Positions 1-10,920 of a DNA stretch of 64,000 bases are shown here, one piece after another. Location: positions 30,291,544-30,355,543 of the forward strand of contig CM035165.1 in assembly GCA_020205615.1 (NCBI GenBank), given 5' to 3'. The position numbers and the translations under genes were made by a program. The notes under the pieces were generated by a model. That model was not told the origin of the DNA, made no database searches, and saw only the letters and a list, made by a program, of their open reading frames with translations. This DNA comes from Panax quinquefolius (taxonomy: Eukaryota > Streptophyta > Magnoliopsida > Apiales > Araliaceae). Position 1 is the first letter of the stretch. Each line of letters starts with the position of its first letter.

Positions 1-700
1 AATCATTGAGGATGATATATTGAAACTAAATCGTAAATCGCAATAGCTTTTTGCAAACTAACACAAAATCGTGAAGTGAATCTTGGGTCTCGATCGAAAC
101 TATGGATACCGTACCATGTCATCTTTACAATCTCGTTTATGTACATCTGACAAGCAAGACGTTCAAGTGTATAAGTTTCTCGTATCGGTAAGAAATGAAA
201 CGAGACTTGGTTAATCTATCAATAATGACCCAAATCGCATCTATGCCTTGAGAAACCTTAGGAAGACCATGCTTAAAATCCATGGTAATGTGCTCCCACT
301 TCCATTCGGAATTTCAAGTGGTTGCAATTGACCTTTTGGTACTTGATGCTCCGCTTTAACTCATTGACAAGTTAGACACCTTAAGATAAATAACGCTATC
401 TCTCTTTCATATTGCTCCACCAAAATGTATGGCCGAATATCATGATACATTTTGGTACTCCCAAGATATGGATTGCAAAGCGGTGTGTTGTGCGCCTCCA
501 TCATGATTTTATACTTTAAATCGTAGTCGTTAGGAACACAAAGTCTAGAGTTGACTCAAGTATTCCTTCTTCATCGATTCTTGCTTCCGCATAGCACCTT
601 CTTGCACTTTCTTCCTCATACGCATCGGTTTGGTCTCTAGCTTGAAGCAGCCTTTAACTTTATCAATTAAAGTTGGTTCTACTCAGATATTCGCCATCAT
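1..700 (-). pseudogene. Integrase core and zinc finger remnant of element A
   Basis: This is the integrase part of pol, which inserts the cDNA into the genome. On the minus strand the HHCC zinc-binding region (ending in a CLTCQ-like motif) lies near 440-350. The first catalytic Asp lies in a [12 protein letters not shown] stretch near 310-270, and the second in a VSDRDPRF-like stretch near 115-90. The catalytic Glu, GPY/F and chromodomain parts lie outside the window. No long open frame survives; the identity comes from short collinear blocks that match the better preserved copies at 10921-12430 and 60359-61800. Confidence 0.8.
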
Positions 701-816
701 CACATGGGTCCTGGGTTTTAACTCTATCTCCATCCTTTACAAGTCACACAAAATGGGCCATTCCGTTGACAATATCGCATTCGCACTTGCATATGATCTT
801 TTACTTAATGCGTCAG

Positions 817-1180
817 CTACCACGTTCGCTTTTCCAGGATGGTATTGGATGGTATGATCATAATCATTAATAGTTCAAGCCATTCGTCGTTGTCGCATTT
901 GAGTTCCTTTTGAGTGAAGAAATATTTGAGGCTTTTATGATCCGTAAAGATCTCCACCTTCTCTCCATACAAGTAATGCCTCCAAATCTTTAGTGCGAAG
1001 ATAATGATTGCTAACTCTAGATCATGAGTAGGATAATTCCTCTCATATTCTTTGAGTTGTCTTGAGGCATAGGCTATGACTTTTCCATGTTGCATGAGAA
1101 CACATCCCAACCCTTTGCCCGAAACATCATTGTAGATGACAAATCCCTCCGAACCAGATGGTATTGTCAGAACAGGTGCT
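817..1180 (-). pseudogene. RNase H domain remnant of element A
   Basis: An open stretch of 97 residues (1110-817) reads as the Ty3/gypsy RNase H that degrades the RNA strand during reverse transcription. Visible hallmarks are the GCVLMQ start, [10 protein letters not shown], the YPTHDLELA block that carries a catalytic acidic residue, and the [11 protein letters not shown] block with the conserved Asp. It follows RT directly in the polyprotein. The frame is lost after the [11 protein letters not shown] segment, where the next copy in the window continues differently. Confidence 0.88.
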
Positions 1181-1239
1181 GAAATGAGTCTCCTCTTGAG
1201 TTCTTGAAAACTCTTCTCACATTCTTCACTCCAACCGAA

Positions 1240-1850
1240 CTTTATATCTTTCCGAAGTCAATTTGAGTCGATGGAGTAGCGATTCAAGAAAATCCTTCCA
1301 CGAATCTCCGATAATAACCAAATAAACCGAGAAAGCTACGTTTTGATCCATTGATTTAGGAAGTTGCTCTACCACTTTGAATTGCTTCAATCTTTGGCTG
1401 GGTCAATGATATTCCATGACTTGATACTACGTGCCCAAGAAATGCTACTTCCTCGCCAGAATTCGCATTTCTTCAACTTGGCATAAAGCTTGTATTCACA
1501 AATCTTTTGGAGTGTCAGCCTCAAGTGTTGCTCATGATCTTCACGGCTTTTGGAATAAATAAGGATGTCATCAATAAAGACGACCACAAAGTGATCCAAA
1601 TATTCCTTGAATACTCGATTCATCATATCCATGAAGGCAAAGAGGAGCATTAGTCAATCCAAAGGACATGACTAAGAATTCATAATGCCCGCATCGAAGT
1701 TCCGAAAAGCCGTCTTTGGAATGTCATTGGTTCTAATCTTCAATTGGTGATATCCTAACGAAGATCAATCTTTGAAAAGAATTTGGCTCCTTCTCAATCG
1801 GTCAAACAGTCATCAATACGTGGCAATGGGTAGGCAGGGGGTAGGCCAGA
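1240..1850 (-). pseudogene. Reverse transcriptase of element A, N-terminal part deleted
   Basis: The palm and thumb of a Ty3/gypsy reverse transcriptase are visible. [20 protein letters not shown] block holds the catalytic FIDD pair, followed by [11 protein letters not shown] (1650-1387). Upstream, at about 1830, the end of the protease-RT linker (GLPP) runs straight into YPLPRIDD. The roughly 100 residues that normally lie between these two motifs, including the first catalytic Asp block, are missing. That is a real internal deletion rather than a point error, so this copy cannot make active RT. Confidence 0.85.
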
Positions 1851-1879
1851 AGTTCTTCGGGAATACGTCGGAAATTTAT

Positions 1880-2400
1880 TAACAATAGAAATATCGTTCA
1901 AAACTGACGTATTTTTGTTTAAATCTGTGACATGAGCTAAGAAAGCTTGACATCCGTTTTTCAATAAACGAATAGCTTTATGGCTTGAGATGACCGTGAT
2001 TGATTTTAATGGTTTAGTCGCTTGAATTCGCATAATAGGTTGATTAGGAATATGAAAGCTAACAACCTTACGGAAACAATCAATTTTTGCATGATGAGTA
2101 GTTAACCAATCAATCCCTAGAATCACGTCAAATACAAGTATTTTCAATGAAATAAGATCTACATGTAATGTGAGGGTACCGATTTGAACCAAACAAGACT
2201 TATAAACAGTGGATGTAATGAAGGTTTCTCCCAATGGAGTTTCCAAATAAGTCAAAGTCTAATTTCTCCGGAGTCAAATTTAATCGATGAGCGCAAGTAG
2301 GAGAAATAAAAGAATGGGTAGAACCTGTATCAAATAAAGTATAGACTTCGCTAGAGTTTATGATAAGCTTACCCGTGATGACCTCATTCGGGTTCCTTGC
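1880..2400 (-). pseudogene. Aspartic protease of element A
   Basis: This is the retroviral-type aspartic protease that cleaves the Gag-Pol polyprotein. The active-site motif LFDTGSTHSFIS is intact at about 2345-2310. The second half reads VFDVILGIDWLTTHHAKIDC (around 2140-2085), the usual GMDWL-like flap and core region of plant chromoviruses. A frameshift near 2230 splits the two halves. It is fused in frame to the nucleocapsid upstream, as expected for a family that encodes gag and pol as one frame. Confidence 0.88.
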
Positions 2401-2439
2401 TTTCTGGGAGGTCACAACAAACGCTCTCCCTTGCACTAC

Positions 2440-3580
2440 TGGCTTTGACTTTTTCCGGACTACCTTTGGTGCCTCCATCCTAGCTGAACTTGTCTTCGGT
2501 GAACGACAAAATTGAGCTAAGTGACCTTCTCTTCCACAATTATAACATGTTTTGGACGGCATCGCGCAATTTGGACTGATGTGTCCCTCCCCTACGCATT
2601 TGAAGCATACGATAGGTGGTCGTTCTCCTTCCTTAACAATGGGTGCTGGTGCTGACTTCTTTCCATCATTGTTGAATCTCCTCTTCTTAAAATGTTCATT
2701 CTTATTGTTTTGGCCCTGATTACCACCGAAGTGGTTACCATTTCTGGCCTGTTGATTCCCTCCACGCTTGTTGTCACCGCTTGGATGACTGTTCTCACTG
2801 GTATTATCATTTTGTCGGCTACTCTCTTTTGATTGCGTTGACTCATTATCGCGCTCTACTAACTGAGCCCTATTTACCACATCTGAATACAAACACTGTT
2901 TATGAGAAATAAGATGTTGACGTATCTCAAGTTTCAAACCTCGCAAAAATATTCACGTCATTCGTTCTTCATTATCCACCAAGTGGGATGTAAACCGGGA
3001 CAACTCACCAAATTTAGCCTCATATTGCGACACGGTCATATTATTTTGCTCCAGCTTGATAAACTCCACCTCTTTCATGTGACGAATACTTTTGGGAAAG
3101 TATTTGTCGTTGAATAACTCTTGGAACTTCTCCCAAGACATCTTTAGTGCGGCGAGTTGAGTCGCTTTTACCGATTCCCACCAATGTCTGCCTCTCCTCG
3201 CAACATAAAAAGCGCAAAAGGAACCTTTTGCTCATCGAGCATCCGAAGACATCAAATATCTTGGTGATCTGCTTTATCCATGCTTCCGCCTTTAGTGGTT
3301 TTGGCTCTCCAATAAACTCCGGTGGTCCCAGCTCCTTGAACTGTTTAGCGGTGACCATCCGAGAGTTTCCAGTATTTCCACCTACGTTTTGGATAGGAGC
3401 CGCTCTCGCCTGCTGTTGCATGAATTCCATAAAGCCTCTGAACAATCCATCATTCATCATTTGGTCAGTGTTGTTATTTGCATGAGGATTATTACCTTCC
3501 TGATGCACATTATCCTAATTATGTGGTGAGTTAACGGTCGCCTGTGCTCCATTGCTATTCTCAACATTCTCGGATGTCAT
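2440..3580 (-). pseudogene. Gag (capsid and nucleocapsid) of element A
   Basis: The likely start is the ATG at 3580-3578. An in-frame stop follows about 20 codons later, and the frame reopens to 3041. The capsid part carries GPPEFIGEPKPLKAEAWI, FNDKYFPKSIR and SQYEAKFGELSRF, which are typical of Tekay/Del gag. The nucleocapsid is basic and N/G-rich with two CCHC zinc knuckles, CFKCVGEGHISPNC and CYNCGREGHLAQFC (about 2608-2506). The protein packages element RNA into virus-like particles. Two frameshifts (near 3060 and 2950) and the early stop break it. Confidence 0.9.
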
Positions 3581-3755
3581 TTTCAGATATTGCCACAAAA
3601 CAAAAGGTTAATTGACATGTAACATATTATCCCTATATTCTGACCGATCAATTAAATACCAAATAAAACTTAGGTAGGTCATACTAGCGAAGGAATTCCC
3701 CGTCTCTCCCCTCCTAGTTCTATTCTCACATCTTAGCCAGGGATCATATCCCTAA

Positions 3756-3767
3756 GCTTTGATACCA
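3756..3767 (-). other. Primer binding site of element A (initiator Met tRNA)
   Basis: On the minus strand this reads TGGTATCAAAGC. It differs by one base from the canonical plant element PBS that pairs with the 3' end of initiator Met tRNA. It lies two bases after the LTR terminus, which fixes both the element's orientation and the LTR edge. Confidence 0.9.
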
Positions 3768-4794
3768 ACTGTGAAGCCCCCAAAATTAGGTATACATCAC
3801 CCATCCTGGGTCGCCAGATACATAGTACACAATTCAAATACAATTTACTAATACAACTGTCGTGTATAATACGATAAAACATAACTTTGAGTTTGAATAC
3901 AATTATTGTCTACTAGAGATTATACAAACTCAAAAGGAGTCCTCATTACAATTATTATCACACTATTTCACAGAATAATGAGGAATACTAAAGCACCATC
4001 TAGGACCATTACTCCGTTCCTCGACTAGTCCAAGCTACGTTCTCATTTCCTGAAGAGAACAGTGAAAGAAAGGGTGGGCTCAACAAGCCCAGTAAGAAAT
4101 ATTATGACTAAGATAATGCGAGATAAATTATCGTTAGCCTTCAACAATGTTAAAACGATAAAATATAACAACATCAAGTTTAACTACAGCGGAACAAGCA
4201 ATCCATTAAAAGAATCAAGTAGAGAATAAAATCTACTATCTTTTATGATTTAAAAGGTTTTTCATCACTTTTATCGCTGGGACTCGACAATAAATAATCC
4301 ACATCATCGAATCACCCCTACACTACGGCCAAGGATATTCTTTAGTATCGCGATCACAATTATCCATGCACTCACGGGCCAAGAATATTTGTGTATTTAT
4401 TAATGGTCATGATCATGCCAACAACTATCCATCAATGCACTACGGGCCAATGAGGACTTTTCCACATCATTTGTAACAATACTGGTTAATGATTACAATC
4501 AATAATCTCTCGTTATAATCATACCAAGTCCATCTATGCACTACTACGGCCGAGATGACTTTCAACATAATATAAATATGAGGATGATGACAATGATATA
4601 AGAATTTAATAAAACAAGTTCAAGAATTAACTTATCCATGAACCAATAACGTCCAAATTGTCAACACGACATCGCTTGCTTTGAGTAAAATTCAAGAATG
4701 CTCGTAAGAATATTTCCATGAAAAGATACTAGATGAGCGCGAAATATCGAGGATACTCCACTAATTTCATAGAGTATAGAAGTCAAAACTTTAA

Positions 4795-5215
4795 TCAACC
4801 GAGTATAATAAAGAATGGAATAACAAAAGAAATCACCATACGCATGCGGTACTTGATGACAGAGTTATTCCAACAAAATAATAAGAACGGAACCAAAGTC
4901 AAAGCGAAATTCACAATCGCGGGATGTTCCAATGTATAATACAGACGGAACCAGTCCCAATTAAAAACGCATTGATAGGATATTCCAATGTAATAATAAT
5001 AAAGATTTGAACCAAGTCCGGCGTAAAACGCATGTTGACGAGGATATTCCAACAGAATAATAATAAAGACGGAACCAGTCCCATGTAAAACGCACAAGAT
5101 GCATGAGCATATATTCCAAAGAGAATAATAATAAAGATGGAATAATAGAAGAATGTCACCAAGTATAGGGTAGTCCACAGATATCTTTGGTTATTCCAAT
5201 AATAATAATAAAGAA
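4795..5215. repeat. Minisatellite of about 62-68 bp units inside LTR A
   Basis: About five to six diverged units repeat the theme: ATTCCAA, an AATAATAATAAAGA stretch, CGGAACCAGTCC, then GTAAAACGCATG. The same array with the same unit lies in the solo LTR at 26160-26470. It is therefore a family feature of the upstream part of the LTR, not a local accident. Long frames on the minus strand here are by-products of the periodicity. Confidence 0.8.
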
Positions 5216-5377
5216 TAGAATAATGTAAGTTCTCTTCATGAATAAAAGAAATAATAACCATTACCGTAAAATAAACTAAATATAAGAGTAGGAAGGAGCG
5301 GGATACTTTTCTATAGCTTCTATAATTTCTCTGTGAGTTTTAGTGAATTAAGTAAGAAATAATGAAGGAATGAGCTT

Positions 5378-5387
5378 CTATTTATAG
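5378..5387 (-). promoter_or_regulatory. LTR TATA box (CTATAAATAG)
   Basis: The minus strand reads CTATAAATAG. The same core recurs at the equivalent place in most other LTR copies of the window, at 9561, 15303, 26669, 47797, 52563 and 58958. Near matches are at 45549 and 50809. It is probably the Pol II core promoter of the family, with the start of transcription some 30 bp further into the LTR. Confidence 0.7.
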
Positions 5388-5489
5388 AAGAATGGAATCG
5401 CATAGTAACTAATTCATGAACGGTCCAGTTGATTTACTTTTAATTGGACGATCCATAACTAAAAGCAAAATCTTTTAAATAAAATAAAA

Positions 5490-5542
5490 TATATATATAT
5501 ATATATATATATAACATGTATTCTCGCCCATTTTTTCAAACT

Positions 5543-5583
<41 letters not shown>

Positions 5584-5695
5584 ATACCCTCCCGTCCATC
5601 CTAAATTCCTCCCCCTCCCACCACCTTCCACTAACAATTATATATATATATATAATACTTATATATATGTATTCATATATATATAAAAACAAAAG
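5490..5695. repeat. (TA)n microsatellite cluster in LTR A
   Basis: Three TA dinucleotide tracts (around 5490-5513, 5545-5581 and 5638-5690) are separated by unique sequence. The solo LTR of the same family lacks them, so they expanded after insertion. An 85-codon open frame rich in Tyr-Ile pairs is only the translation of these tracts. Confidence 0.9.
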
Positions 5696-6180
5696 CGAGA
5701 TAACTTCTACCGACAATTTCTTTTAACATGGGAAAAAGGGGGTCCAAATAATAAGTAAAATTTACATCAAATACTATAGCAATAATTGAACAAAACTGGT
5801 GACTTCTCACGTAAGCATCAATAATCAAAAAGCGTATGCTACTTCTTGTGCATTACGTCAGATTCTCTTGTTTTTTAACAACGGGTGTTTCAACAGCTTA
5901 ACGGTAAAACTTCCGCGTTATTTTCATAAAGTATTTTTGTCATTTTCTCAATCCAACAATAATTCCGTTGTGGGGTCCACCAATGATTGTGTCGTTGTAC
6001 GAATATTCTCTGTTAAAACGAATATTCCCCGACCAATCGAATATTATATAACAACTGGCGTACTTTGCAAAATTTATAAATATTACCCACAACTATAACA
6101 TTATATCAAATTTATTCCATAATATTCAAAAATGATATTTATAGAAAATTCATCTTTATTCAAAAAGTTGGGGTCTTATA

Positions 6181-6904
6181 CTTTACCTTTATGTAAGGTG
6201 CCATTGTGACGTGTTATCCAAGTCGGTGTCCAGAGTCACAGTTGGTATATATTTGCATCAAAACTCACAACATATGTGTTGTTGTATTTTGCACGACAAT
6301 TGTAGTAATAAAGTTGTAGTTGTTTTCTGTACCATGTATTTGGCAACTCAGAATGGGTTGGATGGAATGGACCTGTTTTGGGGTTGTCACACAAGGAGCC
6401 CCAGTAAACATAATGTTGGAATGGGGTAGAGCCCCAGAAGTTGAGTAGAGTGGAGATCTTGGGCTTGATTCATACAAAAGCTGCAGGGATTGAAATAATG
6501 GACGACTTTGTTTCAAGATTTTTCTGAATATGTTGGTGATTTTGTGGGAATATGTCTGGCCATTGATCCGAAGAGAAGGGCGAGTATGTATAGGCTTGTG
6601 CGCCATGATTTCCTTAATAATGTTTGAAAGTATGACATACTTTGAAAATGTTGTGGTGATGGGGTTAAGTCCTCCTGTAGTGAGTAATTTCTTCAGAGAA
6701 AAAGAAATTATAGAATGTTATCAAGAGATTCAAGAGAAATTGGCAGAGACATGCTTGAGAGAATAATCTGAAGCGATGCTGCAACACCGTCGAGAAAAAA
6801 GAGAGAAATTCTACCTGAGACGCCTGGATGGGAGGTGTCTCCATTGTGCCTCAAAAGACACTTTGGCAGGCGACTAGGCCTTTGGGGTCCATTCGATGTG
6901 TTGA
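6181..6904. other. Unassigned stretch with no recognisable gene
   Basis: This stretch lies between the LTR of element A and repeat D. Short open frames occur (for example plus 6530-6766, 78 codons), but none has a family motif, a splice context or conserved neighbours that I recognise. It may be relic intergenic or gene-derived DNA. I see nothing that supports a function. Confidence 0.5.
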
Positions 6905-7700
6905 ATGTGTTCATTCAAATCTTTGGATGATGGTAACCAAACTTTCATATCAAGGTAACCAAACTGTCATATCAAAGTAACCAATCATCCTCCCCACTTT
7001 CAATTTTTTCTTAGTGCGATTTGGTAACCAAACCTTGATTAAGGTAAGAAAACCTTCATACCAAGGTAACAAAACCTTCATACCAAGGTAACTTAACTAC
7101 ACTAAGACACCTCAGCTTTTTCATAGTGCGGTTGTAGCCAAACCTTCTCGACTCAAGGTAACCAATTCAATTTTATTAAGTTACCAATTTCATTTGAATG
7201 TGATGTGGTTGGTAGCCAACCATTCATACTAAAAAGGTAACCATTTTTATTTATGAGTAACAAAATAGTTATAAAAAAAATTTGAGCAGTAAAAAGTTAC
7301 ATGTATTTATTTTTAAAGTTTTTAGAAGCTAATCTTCTTCTTATTCTCATTGGCGTTTTGGACACGGAGATTAGCGGCGGTGTAGCCATGAGTATGTGAG
7401 GTGTAGCGGCGGTGTGGCGGTGACTATTATTTCAAAGTGTATGTGAGGAGATGAAGATTTGAATTTGAATATTTAAATTTGAATTATTATTTTGAATTTG
7501 AATTTGTTTTGTTATTAGATCCAAATATTTGAATTTGAATTATTAATTATGATGATTATTTGTCCTTGATTTTAGGTTTCTTTATTAATGTGAATTGCAC
7601 TATTTTTGTAATATGGGTCCTCTTTTTATAATTATTTAGTTGATGCACTATTCTTCTAATTACTTTCTATTTGTTGTATACTTATGTAAAGAACCCATGA
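6905..7700. repeat. Dispersed repeat D, copy 1 (uninterrupted)
   Basis: This segment is collinear with 21040-21713 followed by 35241-35360. Both copies have several short GGTAACCAAACCTTCATACC-like modules and a stretch rich in GAATTTGAAT repeats. Both end in a TTTGTTGTAT-(N)-TTATGTAAAGAACCC block. It has no coding capacity that I recognise and no clear terminal repeats. Its value is as the empty site that shows where element B inserted in copy 2. Confidence 0.8.
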
Positions 7701-7785
7701 TTTAAGGTCTTATTTTGATGGATTTGATTTGATTCGGACTTGAGATTTGACCCAGGTTGTTACAGTCAAACATGTTATAGAAAAT

Positions 7786-8051
7786 ACACCAGGTAGAAAA
7801 AGTTTTGGCGGGTTAAAAAAGTTAAGCCGAAAGCCCAGTTTTTGGCGAACGTGTCGGCCCGGCCCGCGGGCCTAGATTGATTTATGACCAATTTTTGCCA
7901 TTTTTTGGGCCTAGCCCAAACGGACCGAACTTCTGACGGGCAAGGCCAAAACGGCCCGATTTTTTGTAGGCTGAAAAAATGAGGCCCAAAGCCCACTTTT
8001 TGACGGCCGACCCGCGGGATTAGGCCAATTTTGCCAGGTCTAGAAAAGAGT
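7786..8051. repeat. GC-rich repeat with GGCCCG/CGGGCC modules
   Basis: In AT-rich surroundings this holds two similar modules, each with AAGCCCA, TTTTTG, then CGGCC and CCCGCGGG (about 7828-7872 and 7988-8017). Near-direct repeats CCAGGT..AGAAAA flank it at 7788-7800 and 8035-8047. This looks like a small non-autonomous DNA transposon or a relative, but no clean terminal inverted repeat was found, so the class is left open. Confidence 0.45.
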
Positions 8052-8145
8052 AAGCTTTATTCTCTTCAATAATTAGTTGTAATAATTCTTGCAATTAGTT
8101 GTAATATCTTTATAATTAATTGTAATCTCATAATTCTAGGAAATC

Positions 8146-8150
<5 letters not shown>

Positions 8151-8178
<28 letters not shown>
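8151..8178. repeat. (TA)n tract at left edge of block C
   Basis: A run of TA dinucleotides abuts the first bases of the LTR. A second (TA)n tract lies at the far end of block C (18831-18878). The block probably inserted into one TA microsatellite, which would hide the target-site duplication. Confidence 0.8.
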
Positions 8179-8181
<3 letters not shown>

Positions 8182-8689
8182 CGCCCCAAAATAGGTATAC
8201 ATCACCCATTCTCGAAATGTCAACAATACATAGATGCAAACAACTACAACTTTATTATTACAACAAGAAAAAGCTGAGTTTGAATACAAATATTATCTTC
8301 TAGACAATATCTATACTCAATTAAATCCTCATCACATTTATTGATACATTATTTTACAAAAATGGTGAGGACTACTAAACAATTCTTTTCTAAAACCTTC
8401 ATTCCATAATTCCCTGCTGATTTTCATTATATTCTCGCCTCCCCGAGAAGAAAAATGGAACAAAAGGAAAAGGGTGAGCTCAACTAGCCCATAAAGAATA
8501 TTATGACTAAGATAATATACAACAAATTATCAGTTAGTCTTCAACAGGAAAAATCTAATAGAATACAATAGACAACAAATTTTAAATCAATATTACAATG
8601 GAAATAATAATTCATTAGAAGAGTTAAGTAGAGAATGCAAACTACTATCTTCTATGTATGAATTTAAAAGTTCATCGCCTATCTTTTAT

Positions 8690-8870
8690 CCCTCAGAACA
8701 TCAATCAATATACATCCGGAATCAAATATTCATCTTTGCACTACAGGGCCAAAGATATTCATCGATTAATCATGTTCATCTAAACACTGCTTCATCTTTG
8801 CACTACTACCAAAGATATTCTTCAAAATCATTCATCTTTTGCACTACTGGGCCAAAGATATTCAATAATA
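8690..8870. repeat. Array of CATCTTTGCACTA..GGCCAAAGATATTC modules in LTR
   Basis: About four modules of 55-65 bp each carry CATCTTTG, then CACTA, then CCAAAGATATTC. The two ends of each module are complementary over 7-8 bases (CATCTTTG against CAAAGAT), so each can form a small stem. The same array occurs at 44660-44860 and 50090-50230. In reverse orientation it occurs at 48590-48745, 53310-53520 and 59690-59880. Confidence 0.75.
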
Positions 8871-9111
8871 TCATCATTTAAGACTGAGGGATGATGAAAA
8901 TATTTTAAAGAAACGAATCCAAAGAAACAAAATGACAAGGATTAAGGATTAAGGATTCAGTACTTTGTTTTATCCATGTTCAAAAAAATACCTCAAAAAT
9001 AATCATAGTAATTGTAAAATTCAAGAATGATCAAAACATGGATACAATCAAAGCTAGTATCCGAGAATAGATATTTTGGACAAAAGAAGAAATTTCATTT
9101 TTTGAATTGAA

Positions 9112-9290
9112 TAGTGTCAGATATCGTGAATAGTCTTAGTATCGTGAATAGTAACTCACACCAAAAGATAGAAATTCCACAAAAACATCTTCACACTTCA
9201 TGAATAGCACTTTCGTGAATAAGAACTTCGTGAATAGTAACTCATGAATAATAACTTCGTGAATAGTAACTCATGAATAGTAACCTCGAC
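9112..9290. repeat. Short tandem array of GTGAATAGTAACTC in LTR
   Basis: A 14-15 bp unit (GAATAGTAACTC plus AT or GTG) is repeated about eight to ten times with gaps. Homologous arrays lie at 14870-15030, 45095-45275 and 50463-50540. Inverted ones lie at 48100-48245, 52848-53060 and 59230-59445. Copy number varies between LTRs. The array lies on the far side of the TATA box relative to U3, so within the transcribed leader or trailer. Confidence 0.8.
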
Positions 9291-9560
9291 ATGAAAAAGT
9301 TCCAAATTTGATAAAAAATTTCAACCAATATTTCAAATAATGATATTGAAGAAATAATATCATTTGAGAAGAAAATAACATCCACTTACCTCGAAAGATT
9401 AGTACTTCTAAATTTGAATCTAGGGTATAGTGTCTTTGAGGGAACTTGCTGCCTAACTAACAATACTCAAAGTATACTCAAAATACTCACAAGAATACGC
9501 TCGATAATATAGAGAGAAAAACTTGATTTACGGTGTGATTTTCAATTCTAACCTAAGCAC

Positions 9561-9570
9561 CTATTTATAG
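9561..9570 (-). promoter_or_regulatory. LTR TATA box (CTATAAATAG)
   Basis: The minus strand reads CTATAAATAGGTG. The following 100 bases contain the conserved CACACCGTAAATCAAG-like block that starts the presumed transcript. Confidence 0.65.
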
Positions 9571-10906
9571 GAAAATGCTTAGAACAAAGCGAAAATTTAA
9601 TATAATATTAATATATATATTAAGATTTCTCGCCCACCTTCCTAGATCTGATCTCAGCTCATTATGCACATGTTGTAGCCCACAAAACAAACAAAAAACG
9701 TTTTATTATTTAAAATATTTTAAACTTCCAAAAATCAATTATTTGAACTTCTAACTTCAATAATTCATAATAAATAGCCCTTTTGTTAGAAAATTCGAAT
9801 CTCGCAAGTTTTTATAGGAAATTCAATTCTCTACAACTTTACAGAAGAAAGTTTTTCCAAATTCCAAACAGAAATTAACCGAAATCCACAAACAGAATTT
9901 TACGGTATATAATCAAATTTCTTCATCGATAAATGGGGTCCAATTGACATGTTTAACATGTTTTAAACATTTATTGCAACAAAAATACTCTTCCTCCTCG
10001 TATACTCATATATCCCACATTCGTTGTAAAAATATCACCATTATTATATTATTAAAATATAATAATATATTTAAAAAAGAATTATTTTATCGGAAAAAGA
10101 TAAAATTTTAATTTTCAACAATTGTCACATTAAAATTTTTCTCCATCTATATCCACATAAAATCAATATTTTCCTCATCATATGAATCAATAATTAATTA
10201 TTCACAAATAATATTACGAGATCACAATATTGACAACCGTGGTTCCCGGAAAGAGGGGCTTTCCAATAAGAATTTCTTCTTCTTGCGTAAGCAATTAGGT
10301 GACCAAACCTCTCCTTGGATGTAGAACTTTCTAGACATTGCCAATAATGTTATCTAATAATATTATTCGGATAATATGAATTATTGCTTCGATAATGAAA
10401 AATAATGTGTAATGACAATTATTGAAACAACAAAGAATATAAAATATCAACGCAGCAATTATTAACTCAATAAAATAATCGAGCGATAATTCAATTATAA
10501 CCATTATTGAGTAGTGCCTTCTTACGTAAGAATCAACAATTGGTGCAATACTGCAGTATCTTCGTGTTTTAACCACCTAGTATTTTAACAAAGTAATGCT
10601 TGAATAACTACTTCTGTAGATTATTTTTAAACCACTTATATTTGCGTTTTCTTCATCCAATCGCTTTCCATTATGAGGCCCACACGGTCTGTGGCCAATA
10701 CAAAAATATTCTCCACAACCAGTCTGAATATTCCACGACCAAACGAATATTCCCCAATGAACAATGAATATTTTATAATCACTTGCTTATTTTGAAGTAT
10801 TTGCGTGTTTTTACCCTAACTATCCACATTAATCACATCAACCCTTACTATTTCAAAATAATAAATAGAAAATTAAATTTCATTAATAATAAGTTGGGGT
10901 CTTACA

Positions 10907-10920
10907 ACCTCCCTCCTTAT
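10907..10920 (-). other. Polypurine tract of block C, first unit
   Basis: The minus strand reads ATAAGGAGGGAGGT directly upstream of the LTR that starts TGTAAGACCCC. A polypurine tract next to the 3' LTR primes plus-strand synthesis and confirms the minus orientation. Confidence 0.88.

Larger units (their letters stand above)
1..6180 (-). mobile_element. Chromovirus A (Ty3/gypsy, Tekay/Del type), 3' part cut by window edge
   Basis: Read on the minus strand the order is 5' LTR (6180-3770), PBS, gag, protease, RT, RNase H, integrase, which is the Ty3/gypsy order. The 3' LTR lies beyond the left edge. The family call rests on the gag capsid wording, two CCHC knuckles, a DTG protease and an FIDD-type RT. 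The closely matching copy at the right edge (element I) also shows the integrase C-terminus and chromodomain. Every protein is broken by stops and frameshifts, so the copy cannot be autonomous as assembled. Confidence 0.93.
3770..6180 (-). repeat. 5' LTR of element A (2411 bp)
   Basis: On the plus strand it opens TGTGAAGCCCCC and closes AAGTTGGGGTCTTATA. The family consensus seen in other copies is TGTGACGCCCC to GTCTTACA, so it is a TG..CA LTR with a decayed right terminus. The length agrees within 2 bp with the solo LTR at 25127-27535. It holds a minisatellite, (TA)n tracts and a TATA box. As a Ty3/gypsy LTR it supplies promoter and polyadenylation functions. Confidence 0.92.
8177..10906 (-). 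repeat. 3' LTR of block C (about 2730 bp)
   Basis: It starts TATGACGCCCC, a one-base variant of TGTGACG, inside the (TA)n boundary and ends GGGGTCTTACA just before the polypurine tract. It belongs to a different subfamily from LTR A. It shares the termini and general plan but has its own minisatellites: the CATCTTTGCACTA..CCAAAGATATTC array at 8720-8870 and the GAATAGTAACTC array at 9112-9290. A TATA box lies at 9561-9570 on the minus strand. Confidence 0.9.

Noticed and set aside
4795..5261. Hydrophobic minus-strand frames of 116-127 codons
   Set aside because: They come from the minisatellite in LTR A and do not persist in the homologous solo LTR.
5459..5716. 85-codon minus-strand frame rich in Tyr and Ile
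   Set aside because: It is the translation of (TA)n microsatellite and has no other content.
6211..6766. Short frames between element A and repeat D as a possible gene
   Set aside because: No motif, splice context or homologue recognised; frames overlap on both strands.
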